From an uncultured Ruminococcus sp. (GTDB lineage Bacteria; Bacillota; Clostridia; Oscillospirales; Ruminococcaceae), in NCBI GenBank assembly GCA_947177715.1, contig CAMWVM010000125.1, forward strand, positions 1 through 5,370: a DNA stretch of 5,370 nt, read 5' to 3'. A program made the position numbers and the translations under genes. Below the pieces are notes generated by a model. It saw only the letters and a list, made by a program, of their open reading frames with translations, made no database searches and had not been told where the DNA came from. Of this stretch, positions 1 through 5,370 are shown piece after piece (the first letter of the stretch is position 1; every line of letters starts with the position of its first letter).

Positions 1-609
<609 letters not shown>

Positions 610-613
610 CAAT

Positions 614-659
614 ATTTTGGTCAGCTTTATGCGACAAACTTTCGGCTATTGACCAAAAT
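614..659 (-). promoter_or_regulatory. Inverted repeat in the eno leader (possible operator or RNA stem-loop)
   Basis: Perfect 10-bp arms, ATTTTGGTCA and TGACCAAAAT (614-623 and 650-659), enclose a 26-nt loop. The 3' arm on the minus strand ends four bases before the eno SD. No T-tract follows it, so it is not a terminator for eno-direction transcripts. It could be a leader stem-loop or a repressor site; I recognise no known riboswitch class in it. Confidence 0.5.
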
Positions 660-675
660 GTGCATAGCTCTGTCC

Positions 676-703
676 AGTATAAAGTTCTATGGAAATATTT
701 TAA
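676..703 (-). promoter_or_regulatory. Weak candidate eno promoter
   Basis: On the minus strand TTAAAA (703-698) and TATACT (681-676) are separated by 16 bases. The -10 matches TATAAT at 5 of 6 positions, but the -35 is poor (4 of 6). The position, just downstream of the pyk terminator and upstream of the structured eno leader, fits a separate eno transcript. Read-through from pyk is also possible. Confidence 0.35.
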
Positions 704-724
704 CCTGATTAAGAAAAAATATGC

Positions 725-756
725 AAAAATCCGCATCTTTAAATATAGATGCGGAT
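725..756 (-). terminator. Rho-independent terminator of pyk
   Basis: A perfect 10-bp stem, ATCCGCATCT (729-738) with AGATGCGGAT (747-756), has an 8-nt loop. Read on the minus strand it begins 18 bases after the pyk stop codon and is followed by a short T run (TTTT, then GCATATTTTTT). The plus-strand side lacks a T-tract, so it serves the pyk direction. Confidence 0.85.
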
Positions 757-773
757 AAAATGATACAATATTT

Positions 774-2195
774 TTATTTCACAGTTTCTACTTTAATCAG
801 ATTTGTTGTACCGCTCATCCCCAACGGCACACCAGCTGTAACAACAACAAGATCGCCATGCTTGAGATATCCTTTTTTCAAAGAGTACTTTATAGCCTGG
901 TTAATAAGCTCGTCAGTATTGGTCTGCTCTTCAATTACTCCGGGAAGTATCCCCCAGGACATATTCATCTGATGACAGGTTGTTTCATCAGTAGTTAGTC
1001 CTATTATCGGACAATTAGGGCGGTATTTTGATAACATTCTTGCAGTTGAGCCGCCTTTTGTTACCGTTAAAATAGCAGCTGCATGCAAATCATGGGCAGT
1101 TGTAACTGTTGCGTGAGAAATTGCTTCTGTTACATTTGCACTTCTATTGTTTTCACGTTTTTTAAATCTTCCGACGTAATCGATATTATTTTCCGTAGTT
1201 TCTGCTATAAGCGCCATGGTTTTAACCGCTTCCATAGGAAACTCTCCTGCCGCAGTTTCACCCGAAAGCATTATAGCGGACGTGCCGTCATATATTGCGT
1301 TAGCAACGTCGGTAATTTCAGCTCTTGTCGGACGTGGATTTGTCATCATTGACTCTAACATTTGGGTAGCTGTGATAACCTGTTTTCCGGCATTATATGC
1401 TTTCTGTATAAGTTCCTTCTGGATCGCAGGAATTTTTTCAAATGGGATTTCAACTCCCATATCTCCTCTCGCTACCATTATTCCGTCAGCGGCGTCAAGA
1501 ATTTCATCAATATTTTCAACGCCCTCTGCATTTTCAATTTTGGCTATAATACGTGGATTAAACCATCCAAGACTCTGAGTAAATTTTCTAAGGTATATAA
1601 CATCCGCTCCGGTTCTGACAAATGAAGCGGCAATAAAATCAAATCCCATTTTTGCACCGAATTCCAAATCTGCCATATCTGCATCAGATATATAAGGCAT
1701 AGAAAGCTTAACTCCCGGAACATTTATCCCCTTGTGGTCAGACAACTTTCCTCCATGGATAACCTTGCAGACAATATCTGTATCGTTCACTGACGTTACT
1801 ACCATTTCAATTACACCGTCATTAACCAGTATGCGGCATCCCACAGACACATCTTTGGGCAAATGAGCAAATGTAATAGACGCTATTTTATTTGTTCCCT
1901 CAACATCTTTAGTGGTCAATGTAAACTCATCACCGTCATTTATTATAACAGGCTTATGATCTTTAAAATCGCGCAGTCTTATTTCAGGTCCTTTGGTATC
2001 AAGAAGAGTTGCTACATTAAGTCCTAACTCCTCTCTAAGGCGGGATATTGTTTCAAAACGCTGTTTATGAACAGAATGATCTGAATGGGAAAAGTTAAAC
2101 CTTGCCACATCCATTCCTGATTTCATTAATTCTCTAAGTACGTTATCATCATCCGTTGAAGGCCCGATAGTACAAACAATTTTAGTTTTTCTCAT
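774..2195 (-). CDS. pyk: Pyruvate kinase
   Basis: Catalyses phosphoenolpyruvate + ADP to pyruvate + ATP, the last step of glycolysis, as a cytoplasmic homotetramer in the family. The 473-residue protein has the full A/B/A/C layout: N-terminal A part (residues 1-70) with TIGPS (9-13) and ARFNFSH (31-37, substrate and K+ ligands R32, N34, S36); D66-T67 in LLDTKGPEIR; the B domain lid (about 71-165); then the second A part with IAKIENAEG (218-225, catalytic K219 and metal ligand E221), VARGDMGVEIP (241-251, D245) and TATQMLESM (275-283, T277). The C domain is roughly 350-473, ending with a typical VTAGVP segment. The length is normal for bacterial enzymes, and the extra PEP-utiliser-like C-terminal domain of some Bacillus-type pyruvate kinases is absent. 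The start at 2195 is preceded by an SD-like AAGGGAAG at good spacing. eno follows on the same strand about 200 bases downstream. Confidence 0.98.
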   Translation of the reverse strand: MRKTKIVCTIGPSTDDDNVLRELMKSGMDVARFNFSHSDHSVHKQRFETISRLREELGLNVATLLDTKGPEIRLRDFKDHKPVIINDGDEFTLTTKDVEGTNKIASITFAHLPKDVSVGCRILVNDGVIEMVVTSVNDTDIVCKVIHGGKLSDHKGINVPGVKLSMPYISDADMADLEFGAKMGFDFIAASFVRTGADVIYLRKFTQSLGWFNPRIIAKIENAEGVENIDEILDAADGIMVARGDMGVEIPFEKIPAIQKELIQKAYNAGKQVITATQMLESMMTNPRPTRAEITDVANAIYDGTSAIMLSGETAAGEFPMEAVKTMALIAETTENNIDYVGRFKKRENNRSANVTEAISHATVTTAHDLHAAAILTVTKGGSTARMLSKYRPNCPIIGLTTDETTCHQMNMSWGILPGVIEEQTNTDELINQAIKYSLKKGYLKHGDLVVVTAGVPLGMSGTTNLIKVETVK

Positions 2196-2204
2196 AAAAG
2201 TCAG

Positions 2205-2213
2205 CTTCCCTTC
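2205..2213 (-). promoter_or_regulatory. Ribosome binding site of pyk
   Basis: On the minus strand GAAGGGAAG lies about nine bases before the pyk ATG. It is purine-rich but a weaker match than the AGGAGG sites of eno and rpmB. It supports the 2195 start. Confidence 0.6.
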
Positions 2214-2225
2214 TTGTTATTAGAA

Positions 2226-2247
2226 CCCACCACCTTAGAGGTGTGGG
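2226..2247. repeat. GC-rich hairpin in the pyk leader, followed on the plus strand by GGGACATC
   Basis: CCCACCACC (2226-2234) pairs with GGTGTGGG (2240-2247) with one bulged base and a 5-nt TTAGA loop. It stands out in a very AT-rich intergenic region. In the pyk mRNA it sits just upstream of the ribosome binding site without a following T-tract, so it does not look like a terminator. In the plus orientation the pattern GAACCC-stem-GGGACATC resembles the 3' end hairpins of IS200/IS605-type elements, and the same GGGACATC follows the hairpin at 5316-5360. It could be a transposon-end remnant or a leader stabiliser; origin is uncertain. Confidence 0.5.
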
Positions 2248-2313
2248 ACATCAGTCGTTAGTTATAAGCAAAAAAACATCAAAATTACAATAATAATTAC
2301 CATTTTCTTTTCT

Positions 2314-2342
2314 ATTATACTATACGTTGATTATCAAGTCAA
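2314..2342 (-). promoter_or_regulatory. Sigma-A promoter of pyk
   Basis: On the minus strand TTGACT (2342-2337, 5 of 6 to consensus) and TATAAT (2319-2314, perfect) are separated by exactly 17 bases. Transcription would begin near 2307, giving a leader of about 110 nt. An 11-bp palindrome, TTGATTATCAA (2327-2337), fills most of the spacer and could be an operator, though such AT-rich palindromes occur by chance. Confidence 0.8.
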
Positions 2343-2457
2343 TAATACAGAACAATGAAATACGAAGTTTTTTTGTAATTATTATGGTTACCTTTTTATA
2401 TTATTATAATACTAAAGGCATAAATAAATATTTTTTATAAAAATTATAAAAAAAGGC

Positions 2458-2486
2458 TTGCATTTTTATTTTGAGTGTGATATAAT
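2458..2486 (+). promoter_or_regulatory. Sigma-A promoter of rpmB
   Basis: TTGCAT (2458-2463) and a perfect TATAAT (2481-2486) are separated by 17 bases. The preceding 60-70 bases are almost pure A/T with A- and T-runs, as expected for an UP-element-like stretch of a strong promoter. Transcription would start near 2493, giving a leader of about 45 nt. Confidence 0.8.
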
Positions 2487-2520
2487 AATTGATATTGTGA
2501 ATTAAGTTTTAGTAATTATG

Positions 2521-2538
2521 AAAAGGAGGTGCAACCTC
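2521..2538 (+). promoter_or_regulatory. rpmB ribosome binding site with adjacent self-complementary arm
   Basis: AAAAGGAGGTG (2521-2531) is a near-perfect Shine-Dalgarno located 8-10 bases before the ATG at 2539, and it decides that start. GAGGT (2526-2530) and ACCTC (2534-2538), directly before the ATG, can form a 5-bp stem with a three-base loop that would cover part of the SD. Confidence 0.8.
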
Positions 2539-2724
2539 ATGGCAAAGTGTCAGATTTGCGGAAAGGGTGTAACTTTCGGAATTAAGGTTTCTCACTCACA
2601 CAGAAGAACTAACAGAACATGGAAACCAAACGTTAAAAGAGTTAAAGCTGTCGTTAACGGTTCACCATGTCATATTTACGCTTGTTCAAGATGTTTGCGT
2701 TCAGGCAAGGTTGAAAGAGCTTAA
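2539..2724 (+). CDS. rpmB: 50S ribosomal protein L28, zinc-ribbon type
   Basis: Structural protein of the large ribosomal subunit. The 61-residue protein begins MAKCQICGKG and carries the L28 core VSHSHRRTNRTWKPN, followed by the basic KRVKAVVNG segment. Two CxxC pairs (C4/C7 and C49/C52) form the zinc-ribbon, so this is the C+ form rather than a cysteine-free variant. Length fits the short Firmicute L28 proteins. I chose the ATG at 2539 because the SD lies just upstream. The in-frame ATG at 2518 would overlap the SD itself and add seven residues not typical of L28. The gene is monocistronic, with its own promoter and terminator, and is transcribed away from pyk. No Zur-like operator was recognised. 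Confidence 0.98.
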   Translation: MAKCQICGKGVTFGIKVSHSHRRTNRTWKPNVKRVKAVVNGSPCHIYACSRCLRSGKVERA

Positions 2725-2741
2725 TATTTATTCCAATGATA

Positions 2742-2767
2742 AGATCGGCTTATTGCCGGTCTTTTTT
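2742..2767 (+). terminator. Rho-independent terminator of rpmB
   Basis: AGATCGGC (2742-2749), loop TTATT, GCCGGTCT (2755-2762) form an 8-bp stem with one G-U pair, followed by a run of six Ts. It starts 17 bases after the rpmB stop codon. The opposite strand lacks a T run after the stem, so it is directional. Confidence 0.92.
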
Positions 2768-2794
2768 ACTTTATGCCAAAAGATATAGCAAAGC

Positions 2795-2925
2795 AAAACT
2801 GTGCCGCACAAATGCGTCATGTTGTTAGCGGAAAATTCGGAGTGCAGCTTTACCGCATTCCGAGAATTGAGAGGTAACCTCTCAATTCTCCAAAACATCG
2901 TGACACTAATGTGAAGCACAGTTTT
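2795..2925. repeat. 131-bp nested inverted-repeat element (MITE-like or structured RNA)
   Basis: The outer arms AAAACTGTGC (2795-2804) and GCACAGTTTT (2916-2925) are a perfect 10-bp inverted repeat. Inside them GTCATGTT (2816-2823) can pair with AACA...TGAC (2894-2904, three-base bulge). Within that lie two hairpins: CGGAGTGC/GCATTCCG (2838-2845 with 2855-2862, one G-T pair that favours the plus-strand RNA) and a perfect 13-bp stem GAGAATTGAGAGG/CCTCTCAATTCTC (2862-2874 with 2878-2890, loop TAA). The whole block folds into one branched structure. It lies between the converging rpmB and sulfatase genes and ends two bases from the sulfatase stop codon. No transposase and no clear target-site duplication are visible. 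The 63-codon minus-strand ORF through it is not credible. Confidence 0.6.
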
Positions 2926-2926
2926 T

Positions 2927-5185
2927 TTACATAATCATTAAATGTCTTCTTGCTTTTTCAGACGGAGGAGCAAAAACAGATCCGCTGTCAAGATTTATAT
3001 CAGTTGAGTTCATACCACTGTTAAATCCATGATCAGATTTATTGATCATATCATAATAAATTATAGCATTGGAAATATTAATCCTTTCCTCAGCATAACC
3101 GGATTTTTCGGTTATATAAGTTTCATCAACTACTCCGTCATTAACTCTTGATTCCGCTTGAATTAACGAATAGGGGTTTTCTGTTGCCTTGAATATACTA
3201 TGAATGCTTTCAATATAAAGCGGAATTGGAGTATCTTTAAACACCTGGTTACATGAAACCTTAGTGGAAAGATTATTATATCCTTTAATATCAAAATATT
3301 TGTTCTTCTGACTATCATAATAAATTGTGTCAGTTATAAAATTTCCGTTAGGGAAAATTACAATATTTTCTTCCTCGTCATCAAAGGAGAATATATCATG
3401 TCCCAATGCGAAATTATTCTTAAATCCAAACATATTCCCTAATGTCGGCTGGACATCATACATGCCCATAACCTTTGTAATCTCCTTAGGCTCATATCCT
3501 CCATCCTTAGACCAGATAATGAAAGGTACTTTACGGTTTATATTATAATAGAAATCGTCTACAGGAACATACCCAGGATCATCTTCACCAAGCACAGTTT
3601 CAGTGAAAGGATTGTAGTTATAATAATACTCATATTCTGATTCTTTTATCTTTGCGTCATGATCGCCGTAAATAACTACAACCGTATTATCAAGCAATCC
3701 CTCTTTTTCAAGGTCTGCCATAAGCTGTCCAAGAGCTTCATCCGCATAGTGAACCGATTTAAAGTAGCTGCCTAATTTTGTTCCCTCAAGAAATGGCGCC
3801 GAAACCTCTTCATAAAGTCCGGTATCCTTATTGTATTTCTTGTACTTAAAGTCTACCTCAAAATCGCTTACACGTTCAATATCAGTAAAAGGAGTATGGT
3901 TTGTGAGCATCAGCAAGGCACCATAGAAATTCTTATGCTCCTCAGAAATACTCTTTATTATTGGCACAGCCTGTTGAAAGAATGATTTATCTGATAAACC
4001 AAGACCTATAGTTTCATCAATATTAAAATCAGTTGTATAGTTATAAAATTTTTCATAACCCAAAGCATTATGAAGGTTCATTCTATTCCAATACGAGCCG
4101 TTATTTCCATGCATACTGAAAGTATAATAACCTTTATCTCTCAGCATACTTTGCACTGTAGTATAATCCCTGTCCCAATAATTTATGGCAACAGTACCGC
4201 TTGACGCCGGCATTAGCGAGCTTGAAAAAGTAAATTCACTGTCTGAACTTGTACCAACGCTTTCCTGAGCATAGAAATTAGAGAAATATAATCCCTCTCG
4301 TGCCAACTTGTTCAAATTAGGAGTAAGTTCTTCACCATTAATATATGTATCCAAAGTAAATTGCTGAATACTTTCCGCATGGATAGTAAGAATGTTTTTG
4401 CCTTCAAAAATATTGGAATAATCATTATCTTTTTTAGCTGGCTTTGTTTCTTCTTTTTTATCATAAAAATCTCTAAAAGCCTCTTCGCTTTGAGAATAGC
4501 CCATAAGCATATTAAGTTTAGCATTAATGCATGAAACCGAATCGCTTATTTGGTATGTATAAAGTCCAAAAGTTCCAAGAACATACTCTCTGTTCCATTG
4601 CTTTTTCAGTCTTGAATAATCCGTTCCGGTAAGCATAGTTGCAAAAACACCAGCTATCACCGCTGCTGTTGCAAATGTGCTGAAAAAGTATTTTTTTCTT
4701 GCTTTTTTCTCAGCTATTGCATTAAAATAATTCGGAAGCTTCTTCTTTATATAGACATACACACCTATAAGTGCAAGTATTGACCATATGAATATCAAGT
4801 CCTTAGCTTCCATGATATTCTCTGTTACAGCGTCCATGACACCGCCTAACTGTGAAGCAGTTGAAATGAGGGAAACGGACATGAACGATTTATAATTAGT
4901 ATAATATATTGAATTTCCTGCACTTAGTACAGCAAATATAACTGTCCAGAACATAAAATAGCCAAATTGTTTTTTTGATTTAAATAAATACCCAAACATT
5001 CCCAAAATCAATGTCACAGCTATATCTGCTAAAAGAGGTTTTATTTGATTGTAGCTAAAACCAACTGTAAAAACTCGAAGTAAAAAAGAGTTAATAACAG
5101 ATGATAAAACAAAAGTTAAAAATAAAATATTATTTTTAAAATATGTTTTTAAATTTGTTCTTATAACATTAAAATTTATTTTCAT
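2927..5185 (-). CDS. LTA synthase-type membrane phosphoglycerol transferase (sulfatase family)
   Basis: A 752-residue membrane enzyme of the LtaS/alkaline phosphatase superfamily. Such proteins transfer glycerol phosphate from phosphatidylglycerol onto lipoteichoic acid or related glycans on the outer membrane face. About five hydrophobic helices occupy roughly residues 20-40, 50-68, 74-95, 128-146 and 166-186. A linker with a charged KKEETKPAKKDND stretch leads to the extracellular domain from about 264. Key sites by motif: E271 in HAESIQ (metal), GTSSDSEF (311-318, nucleophile region), SYWNR with W366/R368 (substrate), LTNHTPF with H430, and YGDHD with D508/H509 (metal). The late motif MYDVQPTLGNMFG (575-587) is typical of the family. 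Where LtaS has the nucleophilic Thr (KTSDAE), the ungapped match here is Ser313, with Thr312 next to it. I chose the ATG at 5185 because GGAG lies six bases upstream; the ATG at 5203 has no SD. The exact product (LTA versus another polymer) cannot be told. Confidence 0.88.
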   Translation of the reverse strand: MKINFNVIRTNLKTYFKNNILFLTFVLSSVINSFLLRVFTVGFSYNQIKPLLADIAVTLILGMFGYLFKSKKQFGYFMFWTVIFAVLSAGNSIYYTNYKSFMSVSLISTASQLGGVMDAVTENIMEAKDLIFIWSILALIGVYVYIKKKLPNYFNAIAEKKARKKYFFSTFATAAVIAGVFATMLTGTDYSRLKKQWNREYVLGTFGLYTYQISDSVSCINAKLNMLMGYSQSEEAFRDFYDKKEETKPAKKDNDYSNIFEGKNILTIHAESIQQFTLDTYINGEELTPNLNKLAREGLYFSNFYAQESVGTSSDSEFTFSSSLMPASSGTVAINYWDRDYTTVQSMLRDKGYYTFSMHGNNGSYWNRMNLHNALGYEKFYNYTTDFNIDETIGLGLSDKSFFQQAVPIIKSISEEHKNFYGALLMLTNHTPFTDIERVSDFEVDFKYKKYNKDTGLYEEVSAPFLEGTKLGSYFKSVHYADEALGQLMADLEKEGLLDNTVVVIYGDHDAKIKESEYEYYYNYNPFTETVLGEDDPGYVPVDDFYYNINRKVPFIIWSKDGGYEPKEITKVMGMYDVQPTLGNMFGFKNNFALGHDIFSFDDEEENIVIFPNGNFITDTIYYDSQKNKYFDIKGYNNLSTKVSCNQVFKDTPIPLYIESIHSIFKATENPYSLIQAESRVNDGVVDETYITEKSGYAEERINISNAIIYYDMINKSDHGFNSGMNSTDINLDSGSVFAPPSEKARRHLMIM

Positions 5186-5196
5186 TTTAATCTCCG
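5186..5196 (-). promoter_or_regulatory. Ribosome binding site deciding the sulfatase start
   Basis: On the minus strand ACGGAG is followed by ATTAAA and then ATG (5185). This gives ideal spacing for the internal methionine and places the SD inside the reading frame opened by the earlier ATG at 5203, which itself has no purine-rich site upstream. I found no convincing sigma-A promoter for this gene between here and the right edge. Confidence 0.7.
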
Positions 5197-5234
5197 TTCT
5201 CATAAATTACTTATATTTAACATTCAAATAAGGG

Positions 5235-5277
5235 ATTGCCCGTTTTCAACGTGGCAATGTCAGCTTCAGCTGACATT
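5235..5277. repeat. Two tandem hairpins upstream of the sulfatase gene
   Basis: Hairpin 1: ATTGCCCGTT (5235-5244) pairs with AACGTGGCAAT (5248-5258), one bulged T, loop TTC. Hairpin 2: AATGTCAGC (5256-5264) pairs perfectly with GCTGACATT (5269-5277), loop TTCA. They share three bases, so they would compete at the join. On the plus strand hairpin 2 is followed by Ts (5276-5280), making it terminator-like for a plus-strand transcript, but those Ts also form the arm of the next hairpin. Confidence 0.55.
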
Positions 5278-5307
5278 TTTAGTGGGAGATTCTATTTCCA
5301 CTAAAAA
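5276..5307. repeat. 10-bp perfect inverted repeat TTTTTAGTGG/CCACTAAAAA
   Basis: Arms at 5276-5285 and 5298-5307 are perfectly complementary with a 12-nt loop. The left arm overlaps the end of the preceding hairpin, so the two stems are partly exclusive. It belongs to the same hairpin string as its neighbours and contains no ORF. Confidence 0.55.
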
Positions 5308-5315
5308 CATAATGG

Positions 5316-5360
5316 CTCCCGCCGCCACAGCTATCCGAAAGGATAGGTTGGAGGCTGGGG
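5316..5360 (+). other. GC-rich 45-nt stem-loop with GAAA loop; possible IS200/IS605-type end or guide-RNA-like structure
   Basis: The apical stem CTATCC/GGATAG (5331-5336, 5341-5346) closes a GAAA tetraloop. Below a small internal loop, CTCCCGCCGCCA (5316-5327) pairs with TGGAGGCTGGGG (5349-5360) with two mismatches and one G-T pair. The GNRA loop and the G-T pair both favour a plus-strand RNA. The segment is far more GC-rich than the surrounding intergenic DNA, and it is followed by GGGACATC. The window ends ten bases later, so any associated transposase or nuclease gene to the right cannot be seen. The assignment to a mobile element is inference. Confidence 0.45.
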
Positions 5361-5370
5361 GACATCTTGC

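Noticed and set aside
721..972. Plus-strand 83-codon ORF over the pyk terminator and pyk 3' end
   Set aside because: It starts in the terminator hairpin and runs antisense to conserved pyk codons.
2265..2300. Possible transcription attenuator in the pyk leader (weak AT stem before a T run)
   Set aside because: The preceding stem is short and AT-only; it does not meet the strength of a terminator, and no alternative antiterminator is evident.
2290..2385. 11-bp inverted repeat ATAATAATTAC/GTAATTATTAT flanking the pyk promoter
   Set aside because: The arms are low-complexity AT sequence in a very AT-rich region, so chance pairing is likely.
2433..2452. AT-only inverted repeat upstream of the rpmB promoter
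   Set aside because: It is expected by chance in A/T runs and is better read as an UP-element-like tract.
2518..2538. Upstream in-frame ATG for rpmB adding seven residues
   Set aside because: That ATG precedes and overlaps the SD; L28 proteins start MAKC/MA-like at the ATG at 2539.
2862..2890. 13-bp perfect hairpin as terminator of the sulfatase gene
   Set aside because: No T-tract follows on either strand; it is better explained as part of the nested element. No clear terminator for this gene was found.
2728..2919. Minus-strand 63-codon ORF between rpmB and the sulfatase gene
   Set aside because: It is made up of the inverted-repeat element and the rpmB terminator, has no SD, and its composition reflects palindromes rather than a protein.
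5186..5203. Upstream in-frame ATG for the sulfatase gene
   Set aside because: It has no SD, while GGAG inside this stretch is ideally spaced for the ATG at 5185.

Overview
The window looks like chromosomal DNA from a low-GC Gram-positive bacterium, most likely a Clostridia-type Firmicute. The evidence is AT-rich intergenic DNA, strong AGGAGG-type ribosome binding sites, a short zinc-ribbon form of ribosomal protein L28 and an LTA-synthase-type membrane sulfatase. I cannot name the genus from sequence alone.

Layout, left to right. Positions 1-571 (minus) hold the N-terminal 190 codons of enolase (eno), which runs off the left edge. Upstream of it on the same strand is pyruvate kinase (pyk, 774-2195), so two consecutive lower-glycolysis enzymes lie in tandem. 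A rho-independent terminator after pyk and a separate, structured eno leader suggest eno also has its own transcription start. Positions 2196-2538 are a divergent control region: a good sigma-A promoter for pyk on the minus strand, a GC-rich hairpin in the pyk leader, and a good sigma-A promoter for rpmB on the plus strand. rpmB (2539-2724) is a single gene with its own terminator. It converges on a large gene (2927-5185, minus) for a five-helix membrane protein with an extracellular phosphoglycerol-transferase/sulfatase domain. Between the two 3' ends is a 131-bp nested inverted-repeat element. The right end (5235-5370) is a string of consecutive hairpins finishing in a GC-rich 45-nt stem-loop, with no ORF.

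The protein genes are ordinary housekeeping or envelope genes. The unusual content is non-coding: (1) an eno leader in which a perfect 20-nt hairpin sits between the Shine-Dalgarno and the start codon and competes with an SD-masking pairing; (2) the nested inverted-repeat element at 2795-2925, which looks like a small non-autonomous mobile element or a structured RNA; (3) the multi-hairpin region at the right edge, whose last hairpin is followed by GGGACATC, the same octamer that follows the hairpin in the pyk leader. This layout recalls IS200/IS605-type ends or their derivatives, but no transposase is visible here and the assignment is tentative.
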